This document shows, one piece after another, positions 8,573 through 18,003 of a DNA stretch of 64,000 bases (within the stretch, counting starts at the first letter, position 1; each line of letters opens with the position of its first letter). The translations under genes were made by a program, and so were the position numbers. The DNA is from Riemerella columbipharyngis (lineage in GTDB: Bacteria; Bacteroidota; Bacteroidia; Flavobacteriales; Weeksellaceae), in NCBI RefSeq assembly GCF_900101995.1, contig NZ_FNAS01000001.1, forward strand, positions 1 to 64,000, written 5' to 3'. The notes beneath the pieces are model-generated. The model saw only the letters and a program-made list of their open reading frames with translations. It was not told the origin of the DNA and searched no databases.

Positions 8573-9352
8573 TTAATGTTCTGTAAGTTTTTCCATGAAC
8601 AATGTAACCATAGCAGGAGAACGAAGACTAGAAAACCTAGAGTTTGATTGTTCTGGGCCAATATTAGTATTTACAACACAAGATACGCGGTAGAGCTCTC
8701 GGCTGTTGACTAAAGAGATATAAATGGATGCAAAATCCATATTATAAACATTAGGGTTTTGATCTGCATCAAACTGAATCCATTGTCCAACAGTAGCGGG
8801 GAATTTTCTAAATTGTCCTCCCCAAACACCTCCACCTTTTCCCTGTTTGGACATGTTTACAATTACATTATCATAAGATGTACTATTGTTGTCAAGATCT
8901 TCAGCACTTAATAGTTTAAATGATAATAATGATGCTCCTCCAGTCGGATCGGTACCATCAAATCTAACGGCTATTTTTCCTAATGTTACGACAGAGTTTT
9001 GTGGAGTGTTATTATTGATAGGAGTATTACTTGTCGCGTATTGTATGGTTCTTACTTTCGGAGGGGTGAATAGCGGTAGCTCATTGATAACTCCTACCAC
9101 TCCGCGGTCGTCCACAACAACGGTTTTGGTGGCAGTAAAGGTTTGGTCTTTATTTACAGATTTTGTGCCGTCCGCTTTTGTGGATATTGCATTAGTCTGC
9201 CCGTTTGAAGGCAGGGTTTGAATTCTTGTAGTACCCTTTATATCTAATGATTCTGTTGGTGTATCTGTATTTACGCCAACGGACTGTGCTATTCCACTAA
9301 AGGAAATAAGTACTGCGACAGTACAGCTTAGTTTGATAAAAGTTTTCTTCAT
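8573..9352 (-). CDS. Exported protein of unknown function, tail-fibre-like N-terminus
   Basis: A 259-residue secreted protein with a clear signal peptide (MKKTFIKLSCTVAVLISFSG, cleavage after GIAQ). The segment after it (SVGVNTDTPTESLDIKGTTR) resembles the N-terminal signature of a large class of Chryseobacterium-group exported proteins, which recall phage tail-fibre or adhesin beta-structure. The rest is Asn/Thr/Asp-rich and beta-predicted. No catalytic motif is visible. It is a single gene with its own terminator, divergent from the XRE regulator at 9528 across 175 bases. Function is unknown; surface exposure is inference. Confidence 0.75.
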   Translation of the reverse strand: MKKTFIKLSCTVAVLISFSGIAQSVGVNTDTPTESLDIKGTTRIQTLPSNGQTNAISTKADGTKSVNKDQTFTATKTVVVDDRGVVGVINELPLFTPPKVRTIQYATSNTPINNNTPQNSVVTLGKIAVRFDGTDPTGGASLLSFKLLSAEDLDNNSTSYDNVIVNMSKQGKGGGVWGGQFRKFPATVGQWIQFDADQNPNVYNMDFASIYISLVNSRELYRVSCVVNTNIGPEQSNSRFSSLRSPAMVTLFMEKLTEH

Positions 9353-9527
9353 ATCTATGAATTTAATTAAAAAATAAAAACTTTAATAGTTTAATATGAT
9401 AGATATTATTGAAGTAGCTATTTGCTTTTACTTTAAGTTTTGAACCGGCAAAATTATTCAGATTTTATATTTTTTATTATTATAGTTGTATATTTGTATG
9501 CAAATAATGTATAAATAAATGTAATGT

Positions 9528-9896
9528 GTGAATAGTGTGGGTTTTAATATTAGAAAGATTAGAGAGAAGAGAGGTTTTTCTCAAGATTATGTAGCTCAAG
9601 AGCTAAATATAAGCCAAGCTTCTTATGCAAGATTAGAAAACGAAAATACAAAAATAACAGTAGACAGACTTTACAAAATTGCTGAGATATTGGAAGTAGA
9701 TATATCTGATTTTTTTAATGGAAGTAAGCTGAAGATTAATACTCAAAATAATTATGAAGGATCTTATGGTAATGGATATATACAAAATTTGTATGTTGAT
9801 AATAAAGAGATAGTAAAGAAGTTAATTGAATCTTATGAAACAATTATAAAAGAAAAAGATGAACAAATTAAATTATTGAAAGAAAAACTTCTATAA
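9528..9896 (+). CDS. XRE-family transcriptional regulator with C-terminal coiled coil
   Basis: A 122-residue protein. Residues 6-62 form a helix-turn-helix of the Cro/CI (XRE) type (IRKIREKRGFSQDYVAQELN, then ISQASYARLENENTKI), and residues 88-122 are a Lys/Glu-rich coiled coil that could dimerise it. It begins with GTG at 9528 (no in-frame ATG is usable), about 30 bases downstream of a TATATTTG -7 box at 9489-9496. Its targets are unknown; the divergent exported-protein gene is the obvious candidate by position only. Confidence 0.85.
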   Translation: MNSVGFNIRKIREKRGFSQDYVAQELNISQASYARLENENTKITVDRLYKIAEILEVDISDFFNGSKLKINTQNNYEGSYGNGYIQNLYVDNKEIVKKLIESYETIIKEKDEQIKLLKEKLL

Positions 9897-9952
9897 ATAT
9901 TACTTTTTCGTAGAGGATAGAATTTATTTAGAGTCAAATTGGGAAGTTGTTT

Positions 9953-9983
9953 TTTGCGGATATCGTTTTTTTCTATACATTTG
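9953..9983 (+). promoter_or_regulatory. Bacteroidota-type promoter for the DinB-like gene
   Basis: TTTG at 9953-9956 and TACATTTG at 9976-9983 are separated by 19 bases, matching the TTTG / TAnnTTTG consensus. It lies 18 bases before the ATG at 10002, which argues that translation starts there and not at the upstream in-frame ATG at 9939. Confidence 0.6.
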
Positions 9984-10001
9984 GACCTTAAAATCATTGA
10001 A

Positions 10002-10478
10002 ATGAATTATCATTTTATTGCGCATCGGCAAGTAAGACAAAACCTATGTGATGTGTTGGATTCGCTGTCTTTAGATGAACTGACTACTATCCCAGACGGC
10101 TTTAATAATAATATCTATTGGAATATTGCACATTGTATGGCTACGCAGCAGTTGCTAGCGTATTACCTTAGCGATAATTCTTTTAGGATAGACGTATATT
10201 GGATCAATCAATATAAAAAAGGAACATTACCTAAGTTGGATGTAGATGCTTCTGAAATAGAAACTTTAAGATTCTTGCTTAAAGAAACTTCCAAAGTTCT
10301 TGAAAAAGATTATTACGACGGTCTTTTTGAGGATTACAAACCTTATGTTACGAGTTTCGGCTTAGAGCTGAAATCTATCCAAGATGCAATTGTATTTAAT
10401 AATATGCACGAAAGCCTACATTATGGCTATGTTTTAGCACAAAAGAGAGCATTGGCTGGTCAAAAAAAACTTTGGTGA
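10002..10478 (+). CDS. DinB-like (DinB_2 superfamily) four-helix protein
   Basis: A 158-residue all-helical protein resembling the DinB/YfiT superfamily: an N-terminal NIYWNIAHCMATQQ helix with the first conserved His, and a C-terminal HESLHYGYV segment that would supply the remaining metal-binding His residues. Such proteins are putative metal-dependent enzymes, some of them thiol S-transferases; no substrate can be assigned here. The start at 10002 is supported by a promoter box just upstream. The rlmB gene follows after six bases, so the two are probably co-transcribed. Confidence 0.75.
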   Translation: MNYHFIAHRQVRQNLCDVLDSLSLDELTTIPDGFNNNIYWNIAHCMATQQLLAYYLSDNSFRIDVYWINQYKKGTLPKLDVDASEIETLRFLLKETSKVLEKDYYDGLFEDYKPYVTSFGLELKSIQDAIVFNNMHESLHYGYVLAQKRALAGQKKLW

Positions 10479-10484
10479 AGAGCT

Positions 10485-11273
10485 ATGAATAACAGAAAAA
10501 ATACACCGTACCGCCATCCCGAAAAGGATAAAAAAGAAGATTTTATCTTTGGGCTTCGTCCTGTAATGGAAGCTGTAGAGGCAGGAAAAACAATTGATAA
10601 GATTTTTGTGCAAAACGGGCTTCAGGGCAATATCTATACAGAGCTGAAAGCATTGCTCTCCCGACACGGCATAAAACCAAACTATGTTCCAGTGGAAAAA
10701 CTTAATCGGTTTACTCGAAAGAATCATCAGGGAGTAGTGGCTTTCATTTCAGAAGTGCCTTTTTATAAGATTGAGGATCTTCTGCCACAGCTTTTTGAGA
10801 AAGGAAAAACGCCATTTCTCTTAATGCTCGATCATCTTACAGATGTGCGGAATTTTGGTGCAATATGTCGTACGGCAGAGTGTACGGGAGTAGATGCTGT
10901 TATTGTTCCGGAGAAAGGCTCGGCATCTGTCAATTCCGATGCGATAAAGACTTCGGCAGGAGCGATTTACAATATAAAAATTTGTAAGGAGAAAAATTTG
11001 GTCCATACGGTGGATTTTCTTCAGCAGTCCGGTGTGATGGTTTATTCTGCTACTGAAAAAGCAGAGAAACTTATCTATGATGCAGATTTTCGTGTGCCTT
11101 GTGTTTTGGTGATGGGGAATGAAGAAAAGGGCGTGTCCAAAGAAGTCTTGCACCATTGTGATGAGAAAATCAAATTGCCGATTTCGGGAAAAACACAGTC
11201 GCTGAATGTGTCTGTAGCTTGTGGAGCAATTCTATACGAGGGGGTTAGGCAAAAACAAAATCAATCCTCGTAA
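10485..11273 (+). CDS. rlmB: 23S rRNA (guanosine-2'-O)-methyltransferase RlmB
   Basis: A 262-residue SpoU-family (SPOUT) rRNA methyltransferase. An N-terminal substrate-binding domain (about 20-95, FGLRPVMEAVEAGKTIDKIF) precedes the SPOUT domain with its three motifs: LTDVRNFGAICRTAE with the catalytic Arg, MGNEEKGVS, and LPISGKTQSLNVSVACG, which forms the knot and the SAM site. RlmB methylates the 2'-O of G2251 (E. coli numbering) in the peptidyl-transferase region of 23S rRNA. Length and motifs are normal. Confidence 0.92.
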   Translation: MNNRKNTPYRHPEKDKKEDFIFGLRPVMEAVEAGKTIDKIFVQNGLQGNIYTELKALLSRHGIKPNYVPVEKLNRFTRKNHQGVVAFISEVPFYKIEDLLPQLFEKGKTPFLLMLDHLTDVRNFGAICRTAECTGVDAVIVPEKGSASVNSDAIKTSAGAIYNIKICKEKNLVHTVDFLQQSGVMVYSATEKAEKLIYDADFRVPCVLVMGNEEKGVSKEVLHHCDEKIKLPISGKTQSLNVSVACGAILYEGVRQKQNQSS

Positions 11274-11321
11274 AAAAGAGGTATCTTTGCCTTTGATATT
11301 AACAGATAAAATTTTAGTTGA

Positions 11322-12362
11322 ATGATAAAAAGAATTTTCGCTGTCGGAGCTGTAGCTTTGGCTTTGGCGGCTTGTAGTAAAAAGAATGATAAAAAAGACA
11401 GCTCTGCAGCAGGTGCCAAAGGTGTATCGGGTGCTGTAGCGGCTTCGGAAGAAAATACTCAAGAGTTGCCAAAACTTGCGATTACAGATTCTGCCGGAGT
11501 TTATAAACTGTCTTACCACTTAGAAGAGGGAAAAACTTATCCCTTTACCACTGTTCAGAAAGATGTAACGACCATTAAAGACCCTACGGGAAAAAGTGTG
11601 AGTGGTACGCAGGAGATAAAAGATGAGATGAGTTTTAAGGTTAATGATTTCAAGGACGGCGTTTACAGCATCACGGTTAATCTTATCGGAAAGTCTGTGA
11701 AAAGTACTTCAAACGGACAGCAGGTAGTCATTGACACAAAAGGAAACGAGCCTAAGGAAGAGCAGTTCAAAGCAATGTGGATACTTAATAAGGCACTGTC
11801 CGGAAACCAACTTGAAATGAAACTGGGGGAAAACGGAGAAATACGGTCTATTACAGGGTTTGATGCGGTTTATAGCAAGGTAGATAAGGCGATGGCGGCA
11901 GTTATAAAGGATGCCAAGCAGAGGGCTCAGTTTTTGACAAATTTCAAACAAGGGTTTGGCGAGGCGATCTTGAAAGAGCAATACAGCAAAAGCTTGAATA
12001 TACTACCGAAAAAAGGCGTGAAAATAGGAGAGCAGTGGAGCGAATCTGAAAATATCTCTCAAGACGGAAAAATTAAATTGACTACAACATACCAACTCGA
12101 TAAAGTAGAGGGAGGCGAAGCGGTAATTTCCGTATCAGGAGGTATCCCTAAAAAATCTAATTCCGAAAAAAACGGAGAAATGACCCACTCTATGTCTGTA
12201 GAGGGTACGCAGAAAGGAAGTCTGCATATAGATGCACAAACAGGCTGGATGAAAACCTCTACCCAAACAATGAATACGACTCAGACAGAGAGTATATCTA
12301 ACGGTAAAGAAACCCAAACAATGACAAAAGTGAACAACTCTACCGTTACCATAAATCCTTAA
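11322..12362 (+). CDS. DUF6263 family lipoprotein
   Basis: A 346-residue lipoprotein: signal peptide with lipobox LAAC (Cys18), a Lys/Asp/Ser linker, then a beta-rich domain about 60-345 of the DUF6263 type common in Flavobacteriia. Conserved-looking elements are the GEQWSES and SVEGTQKG stretches. No catalytic residues can be named. A TATCTTTG -7 box at 11282-11289 suggests its own promoter; a stem-loop and the DUF4834 gene follow. It is expected on the inner face of the outer membrane or on the cell surface. Function unknown. Confidence 0.8.
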   Translation: MIKRIFAVGAVALALAACSKKNDKKDSSAAGAKGVSGAVAASEENTQELPKLAITDSAGVYKLSYHLEEGKTYPFTTVQKDVTTIKDPTGKSVSGTQEIKDEMSFKVNDFKDGVYSITVNLIGKSVKSTSNGQQVVIDTKGNEPKEEQFKAMWILNKALSGNQLEMKLGENGEIRSITGFDAVYSKVDKAMAAVIKDAKQRAQFLTNFKQGFGEAILKEQYSKSLNILPKKGVKIGEQWSESENISQDGKIKLTTTYQLDKVEGGEAVISVSGGIPKKSNSEKNGEMTHSMSVEGTQKGSLHIDAQTGWMKTSTQTMNTTQTESISNGKETQTMTKVNNSTVTINP

Positions 12363-12372
12363 AACAAAAATA

Positions 12373-12397
12373 GGGCAGGGGTGATGGATCTCTGCCC
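12373..12397 (+). terminator. Stem-loop between the DUF6263 and DUF4834 genes
   Basis: GGGCAG at 12373-12378 pairs with CTGCCC at 12392-12397; an AT-rich stretch ending in a T-run (12405-12411) follows. It could be a terminator or a partial attenuator, as the downstream gene begins only 19 bases later. Confidence 0.5.
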
Positions 12398-12416
12398 ATA
12401 TTATATTTTTTAAGAT

Positions 12417-12641
12417 ATGAAATTCATTATCGAAACCATACTTGCCGTCGTTATTATTTTTTTTGTGTGGAATATTCTGAAGCGAGTATTTTTTAATGTG
12501 TTTTATAGTAATTTTCCACAGAATGATAATCGTAAGAATAATCCGAATAATACCTTTGGAAATAAAAAGCCCAAGAAGAAGGTAAATTGGGACGCGGAAA
12601 CCATAGATTACGAAGAAATAAAAGACGATAAAAATGCTTAA
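12417..12641 (+). CDS. DUF4834 family small membrane protein
   Basis: A 74-residue protein with one N-terminal membrane helix (about 3-24) and a charged C-terminal tail rich in Asn, Lys and Asp; the end (VNWDAETIDYEEIKDD) matches the DUF4834 family of Bacteroidota. It overlaps the start of the YfhO gene by eight bases, so the two are translationally coupled. In this group the pair is commonly adjacent; a role as a small partner of YfhO is inference. Confidence 0.75.
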   Translation: MKFIIETILAVVIIFFVWNILKRVFFNVFYSNFPQNDNRKNNPNNTFGNKKPKKKVNWDAETIDYEEIKDDKNA

Positions 12642-15162
12642 AAATAATAAAAATCTGATATTTGTACTGGGGAGTTTGTTGCTTTTCGTTGTATTGGCAA
12701 TGTTTTATGCCAATCCCGTTATATCGGGAAAAGAGCTTATACAGCCGGATATCGTTCACTACCGCGGCGGTGCAGAGGAGCTGGTCCAGTACCGCAATAC
12801 CCACCACAAGGAAACCTATTGGAGTGACTCTATGTTTGGCGGAATGCCTACATATCAGATAGGGGCGTTATTCCGTGGCGATGTCATCAAACGGATAGAT
12901 AATATCCTCAATTTTTTGCCAAGACCTGCCAACTATTTTTTTCTACTGTTCGCAGGGTTTTTCTTATTGGGATATGTAGTGGTCAGGCGTTGGGCCTATG
13001 CACTTTTAGGTGCTGTTTTCTTTGGGTTGTCCACTTATTTTTATATCATCATTGCGGCAGGGCATAATTCTAAGGTTCACGCGATTGCGTATTTTGCACC
13101 TCTTCTTGCGGGTATTCTTTTGGTTTATATGAGGAGGCAGTATATACTCGGCTTTATCATTACCACACTGTTTATGGGGCTGGAGATAGAAGCCAATCAT
13201 ATTCAGATGACTTATTATCTGTTTATGGCATTGGGCTTTTTATTTTTGTCCGAGCTTATCCGAACGATTAAACAAAAAGAAGGCTGGAAGCATTTCGGAA
13301 TATCATCCGGTGTTTTGGCACTTGCTTTTATTTTAGGAATTGGAATGAATAGCCAAAGACTTATGGCAAACACCCAATATGTGAAAGAAACCACACGGGG
13401 AAAACAAATCCTTAGCAATAATAAAAAGACTTCTGAAAAATCGGGCTTAGATAAAGAGAGTATCACAATGTGGAGTTATGGTAAGCTGGAAACGCTTAAT
13501 CTGTTTATCCCAAGACTAATGGGCGGAGGAAGCCAAGAGCCCGGTAGTGAGGATATGGTACAGCATGTGCGAGAACTGATACAAGAGAATGCCACCTCAC
13601 AAGAAGAGGTTAATAATATATTCAGAGGATTAAGTTCTATGACCTACTGGGGCGATCAGCCGGGGACTTCGGGGCCTGCTTATCAGGGAGCAGTGGTGTG
13701 TTTCCTTGCTGTTTTAGGTTTTTTCTTTGCAAGAAAAAAAAACCGTTATTGGGTGTTGGGGGCATCTGTATTGTCTGTTCTTTTGGCTTGGGGAAGCAAT
13801 TTTATGCCGCTTACGGATTTCTTTATAGATTATATTCCGCTTTACAACAAATTCCGAGCACCGTCATCTATCTTGGTTGTTGTAGAATTATTATTTCCTT
13901 TCATTGCAATGGTGGGGCTTTACCAATTTTTTACCGATAAAGAATTTTCTATTAAGTATAAAAAAAAAACACTTCTGTCTGTAACGGGCGTAGTGGTGGG
14001 ACTTACACTCATTCTTATTCTTGTGGGGAAATCTCTTTTAGGGTTTCATACCGATGCAGAAAAAACTTATCTTCCGCCTTATTTGTTGAATTATTTACAG
14101 GATGCACGATACGATATGTTTCGTGCAGATGCCTTCAAGGCGATAGTGTATGTGCTGATTACTGCGGGGGTTCTTTGGTTGAGCTTAAAACAAAAACTCA
14201 GTCAAAATGGGGTGCTCCTTATCATTGGGTTGGTTAGTCTATTTGATTTGTGGTCTGTGAACAAACGCTATCTTAATGATAGTAATTTCGTGGATAAGGC
14301 CTTTGCGAAATCACCGTTCTTGACGGAGGACAGTGATTATCTTACAGATAATGCAGAGGATAATGACTATATACAGGGGCTTGTTTCTCAGGTTAATGTC
14401 AATAAGACCTTAGAAATGTTATCGGAAAAAGATAAGGGACATTATCGTATCTTTAACAATGTTTTAGGAGCTTTCAGCGAGACCAATACTTCTTACTACA
14501 AATCTTCCATAGGGGGGTATAGTGCGGCTAAACTAAGACGCTACGATGACTTAATCAACACCTACTTTATGGCACAAGACACCGTAAAGATGCCGAGAAT
14601 CCTCAATATGCTCAATACAAAATATTTTGTAGTGGGAAGTTTGGACAGCCCTCAAGCTGTTCCTAATCCGGAAGCTAATGGTAATGCCTGGATGGTATCG
14701 GATATCAAGTTTGTAGATACTCCTAACGAAGAGATAAAGAGTATCGGAGAGGTGGATAATAAAAGGACAGCGGTGGTAAATGTCAAAGATAAAGAATATT
14801 TCACAGGGAAACCAATTGCCAAAGATTCTACGGCGTATGTAGATTTAGAGGATTATCAGCCTAACCAATTGTCGTTCAAAACAAAGTCTAAAACACCACA
14901 GCTTGCTGTTATTTCGGAGATATATTATCCTTATGGCTGGAAAATGTTTTTAGATGGGAAGGAAGTCCCTTATATAAAGGCAGACTATTTGCTGAGAGCA
15001 GTCTATGTGCCGGCAGGAGAGCATCAGCTGAAAATGATTTTTGAGCCAAGCGTGATTACTCGTGGTAAATGGTTTTCTTATACGGCGTTTGGTTTGTTTG
15101 TTTTTTTGAGTGTTTGTGGGATTGTATTTTTGATGATAAAGAAAAAGCATCGTGAAGCCTAA
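12634..15162 (+). CDS. YfhO family multi-spanning membrane protein (GT-C-like)
   Basis: An 842-residue integral membrane protein with about a dozen helices (7-26, 86-108, then clusters to 545, and a last one near 815-835) and periplasmic loops, matching the YfhO family. YfhO proteins are related to GT-C glycosyltransferases that use lipid-linked sugars; in Gram-positives YfhO glycosylates lipoteichoic acid. In Bacteroidota the acceptor is unknown. The C-terminal extracytoplasmic domain (SEIYYPYGWKMFLDGKEVPY) is the recognisable conserved part. It overlaps the DUF4834 gene before it and the glycosyltransferase after it, consistent with a surface-glycan operon. Confidence 0.88.
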   Translation: MLKNNKNLIFVLGSLLLFVVLAMFYANPVISGKELIQPDIVHYRGGAEELVQYRNTHHKETYWSDSMFGGMPTYQIGALFRGDVIKRIDNILNFLPRPANYFFLLFAGFFLLGYVVVRRWAYALLGAVFFGLSTYFYIIIAAGHNSKVHAIAYFAPLLAGILLVYMRRQYILGFIITTLFMGLEIEANHIQMTYYLFMALGFLFLSELIRTIKQKEGWKHFGISSGVLALAFILGIGMNSQRLMANTQYVKETTRGKQILSNNKKTSEKSGLDKESITMWSYGKLETLNLFIPRLMGGGSQEPGSEDMVQHVRELIQENATSQEEVNNIFRGLSSMTYWGDQPGTSGPAYQGAVVCFLAVLGFFFARKKNRYWVLGASVLSVLLAWGSNFMPLTDFFIDYIPLYNKFRAPSSILVVVELLFPFIAMVGLYQFFTDKEFSIKYKKKTLLSVTGVVVGLTLILILVGKSLLGFHTDAEKTYLPPYLLNYLQDARYDMFRADAFKAIVYVLITAGVLWLSLKQKLSQNGVLLIIGLVSLFDLWSVNKRYLNDSNFVDKAFAKSPFLTEDSDYLTDNAEDNDYIQGLVSQVNVNKTLEMLSEKDKGHYRIFNNVLGAFSETNTSYYKSSIGGYSAAKLRRYDDLINTYFMAQDTVKMPRILNMLNTKYFVVGSLDSPQAVPNPEANGNAWMVSDIKFVDTPNEEIKSIGEVDNKRTAVVNVKDKEYFTGKPIAKDSTAYVDLEDYQPNQLSFKTKSKTPQLAVISEIYYPYGWKMFLDGKEVPYIKADYLLRAVYVPAGEHQLKMIFEPSVITRGKWFSYTAFGLFVFLSVCGIVFLMIKKKHREA

Positions 15163-16456
15163 GATCATTCTTATCGTTACCTATTACTGGCCGCCTGCGG
15201 GAGGGCCGGGAGTGCAGAGATGGCTCAAGTTTGTAAAATATCTTCCGCAGTTTGGTTGGAAGCCTGTGGTCTTTATCCCTGAAAATCCCAACTATCCGTT
15301 AGAAGACAAGTCTTTGTGTAAAGATGTTTCTAAGGATTTAACTATTATAAAAAATAAAATTTGGGAGCCTTACAAGATTGCAGAAAAATTAAATAAAAGA
15401 AATAAAAAATTCAAAGCAGGACAGTTTGATATAGGGCAAAACCAAAGTTGGAAGTCTAAGCTTTCTATTTGGATGAGAGGAAATTTTTTTATACCGGATG
15501 CGCGTGTCTTTTGGGTCAAACCCTCTGTGCGGGTTATCAGGGAATATCTTCGGGAGAATGCCATAGATGCTTTGGTTACTACAGGGCCGCCGCACTCTGT
15601 ACATCTTATAGGCTTGGCACTAAAAAAAGAATTTCCAAACTTAAAATGGATAGCAGACTTCCGAGATCCTTGGACAGAAATATCTTATTATCAGTATTTG
15701 AAACTTACGAAATGGGCGGATAGAAAGCATCGCAGATTGGAGCATAAGGTCTTTTCAGAGGCAGATATCACGCTTGCGACGAGCTATACGGATGCCGACA
15801 AATTCAAAGCAAAAGGAGCTAATGCAGTATGTATCACCAATGGTTTTGATGAGGCAGAAATGTTTGCATGGAGTGCTTCTATAAATGAAAAATTTTGTTT
15901 GAGCTATATCGGAGTTCTGGAGCAGCTTCGGAATCCTGAAGTGCTGTGGGAAACACTAAGCGAGATTATCAAAGAAAATCCGGATTTTCAGAAAGATTTT
16001 CAATTGAAGTTTGCAGGGCGGGTAGATGATACAATTTTGGATAAATTAAGCCAAAGCAACCTTAAAGAGAATATCTTAAACTTAGGCTATATAAGCCATA
16101 ATGAAGCTCTTGTGGAAATGAAAAAATCGGCAGTGCTGTTGCTGACTAATTTCCCACAGCTGAGCTCGAAGGGCATTATCCCCGGAAAATTGTTTGAGTA
16201 TTTAGCGACGGGCAAGACGATACTTTCCTTCGGCCCGAAAGATGCCGATGTACAAAGGATATTGGAGGAAACCCACGCTGGAAAACATTTTGGCTATAAC
16301 GAAAAAACAGAGCTGAAAGCCTTTCTTATAAAGGCGTACGGGAAATGGAAGAATAACGAGCATACTTTGCTTTCCAAAAATACGATGCAGTTTTCAAGGC
16401 TGAATTTAACGAAAAGATTATCCGAAGTGCTATCTGGGTTGCTTAACAAAAATTAG
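15152..16456 (+). CDS. Glycosyltransferase (GT4-like, GT-B fold)
   Basis: A 434-residue glycosyltransferase. The N-terminus has the TYYWPPAGGPGVQRW glycine-rich loop typical of GT-B enzymes in polysaccharide loci, with DFRDPW near residue 170, and the C-terminal domain has an IIPGKLFEYLATGK segment that binds the nucleotide-sugar. No signal peptide or helix is seen, so it works on the cytoplasmic face. It starts with GTG inside the last codons of the YfhO gene (11-base overlap). The acceptor and sugar cannot be deduced. Confidence 0.85.
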   Translation: MKPKIILIVTYYWPPAGGPGVQRWLKFVKYLPQFGWKPVVFIPENPNYPLEDKSLCKDVSKDLTIIKNKIWEPYKIAEKLNKRNKKFKAGQFDIGQNQSWKSKLSIWMRGNFFIPDARVFWVKPSVRVIREYLRENAIDALVTTGPPHSVHLIGLALKKEFPNLKWIADFRDPWTEISYYQYLKLTKWADRKHRRLEHKVFSEADITLATSYTDADKFKAKGANAVCITNGFDEAEMFAWSASINEKFCLSYIGVLEQLRNPEVLWETLSEIIKENPDFQKDFQLKFAGRVDDTILDKLSQSNLKENILNLGYISHNEALVEMKKSAVLLLTNFPQLSSKGIIPGKLFEYLATGKTILSFGPKDADVQRILEETHAGKHFGYNEKTELKAFLIKAYGKWKNNEHTLLSKNTMQFSRLNLTKRLSEVLSGLLNKN

Positions 16457-16476
16457 AGAATTGTTAAACGTTTTTT

Positions 16477-17196
16477 TTATTCATTTATAAGTGTTTGCTT
16501 CATTTTGTTGTAGGCGGTTTCTTTCATTTCGGAGAGCGTGCCTTTCGGTTCTAAGATGTCTTCTAAAAATACCTTTACACATCCCGGATATCCTTTTTTA
16601 TTATCGAAAGGGAACATTTCTTTTAGCCCTATAAAAGTGAATGCCACGATGGGCAGCCCGTGTATAGTGGCCATATTGAAAGCACCGTCTTTGAAGTTGT
16701 CCAAAATTACCGAAGTGTCGTCGGGTACGCCCCCTTCCGGATAGATAACTACATTCTGCCCTTTTTTCATTCTTTCGGCACATCTTTGATAAACGCTGGC
16801 ACGGCTTCGGGCGTCTTTTCTATCTACAAGTACTGCCACGCGTTTATAAATATTTCTGAAAAAAGGAATTCTGTCCAATTCTTTTTTGCCAACAAAAAAT
16901 ATAGGATGGTGAGGTAGTAGTATGACAATCAGCATAATGTCTAATACCGAGGTATGGTTGGCAATGAAAATATATTGGCGATTTCGCTCTATCTTTTTTG
17001 AAGTATGACTAATGAATTTGTATCTCATTCCTATTCCGTAGAATAGCACGATACACCACAGTCTCACGAAAAAATAGCAGTATTTGTAATGTTTACGCTT
17101 AAATGACAAAATATAGGCAGGAATACCGAAAACAACGGTAAATACTACCGCTAAAATCAAAAAACATAAACGCCACAGATAGACTAAAATAAACAT
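16477..17196 (-). CDS. plsC: 1-acyl-sn-glycerol-3-phosphate acyltransferase
   Basis: A 239-residue PlsC-family acyltransferase. It has two N-terminal membrane helices (about 5-27 and 40-56), the catalytic HX4D motif NHTSVLD (residues about 77-83) and the glycerol-3-phosphate-binding YPEGG motif (about 153-157). It transfers an acyl chain to lysophosphatidic acid in phospholipid synthesis. It is convergent with the glycosyltransferase gene, 20 bases away, and lies just downstream of gtrA on the minus strand (23-base gap), so the two are probably co-transcribed. Other lyso-lipid acceptors are possible. Confidence 0.88.
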   Translation of the reverse strand: MFILVYLWRLCFLILAVVFTVVFGIPAYILSFKRKHYKYCYFFVRLWCIVLFYGIGMRYKFISHTSKKIERNRQYIFIANHTSVLDIMLIVILLPHHPIFFVGKKELDRIPFFRNIYKRVAVLVDRKDARSRASVYQRCAERMKKGQNVVIYPEGGVPDDTSVILDNFKDGAFNMATIHGLPIVAFTFIGLKEMFPFDNKKGYPGCVKVFLEDILEPKGTLSEMKETAYNKMKQTLINE

Positions 17197-17219
17197 CTTA
17201 TATCAGGATTAAAATAGGT

Positions 17220-17678
17220 TTAACCATTGAATATCAGTTTTTTCTTTACAAAATAATTGATAAAAGACACAATGGCTATTGCTGAAATTTTACTTATTAC
17301 GGCATTGCTCAGTGTGAATAGCTCAAGATTTACATTATGTGTAAATATGTATAGATAAAAGAGCTGAAAAAGCAACAAACTAAGAAATGTAGCCGCGAAA
17401 GAGGTTCCCATAAAATAGGTAAATTCTCTTTTTTTGGAATGCTTGCCACGCTCAAAAACAAAGTTGATACTCAGGATATAATTAAACAAAATCCCGCAGC
17501 AAGTAGAGCATATGTTACTAAATGGGTAGTGTATGCCCAAAAAATCTAATTCCATTGGGAATATTTTTGGAATGATGACACTGAAAATCTTAAAACTACC
17601 GATTTCCACTACGGCACTTAGCCCTCCCGCTATTATGAAAAATAGGACTTGCTTTTTGCTTTTTATAAAATGTTTCAT
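17220..17678 (-). CDS. GtrA family membrane protein
   Basis: A 152-residue protein with four membrane helices (about 8-28, 40-62, 78-100, 118-140) and the GtrA-type sequence FFIIAGGLSAVVEIGSF near the N-terminus. GtrA-like proteins flip or help move undecaprenyl-linked sugars used in surface glycan modification, which suits the neighbouring glycosyltransferase and YfhO genes. The ATG at 17678 is preferred because the reading frame upstream (to 17708) adds ten residues not typical of the family. Confidence 0.82.
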   Translation of the reverse strand: MKHFIKSKKQVLFFIIAGGLSAVVEIGSFKIFSVIIPKIFPMELDFLGIHYPFSNICSTCCGILFNYILSINFVFERGKHSKKREFTYFMGTSFAATFLSLLLFQLFYLYIFTHNVNLELFTLSNAVISKISAIAIVSFINYFVKKKLIFNG

Positions 17679-18003
17679 GGATTTTGCAAAATTAAATTTT
17701 AATATCAAATATCCACAAAAAAAAGTAGAAAAAATATTGTCTGTTGATGACTTGATTGTTTTTCAATCTGTCGATACTTTCTCCTTCGGGTTTTTCTATA
17801 GCTCTGTTTTCAGCAAAGTTAAATAGTAAAATCAATGTTCGATTTCAGTCTGTTTGGCAGAATGATGATATTGGCATAAGAATTGGGCATATTATGGTTG
17901 TTGCTTTTTAACGGTAGAGAAAGGGATAAATTTAGGTTAATGCTAAGATATCTAATATCTCTTTGTGACAAAATGTCATTTTTTAATTTAGAAAAACAAT
18001 ACA
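17679..18003 (+). promoter_or_regulatory. lon upstream region with unusual repeats
   Basis: A 325-base gap between divergent gtrA and lon. A short palindrome TGACA-AAA-TGTCA lies at 17966-17978, 26 bases before lon. Further upstream TTGGCATAAGAATTGGGC (17871-17888) loosely resembles a sigma-54 -24/-12 element, with a second TTGGCAG at 17854-17860. lon is often stress-regulated, so these may be control sites; none matches a consensus perfectly. No gene is seen in the gap. Confidence 0.35.
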
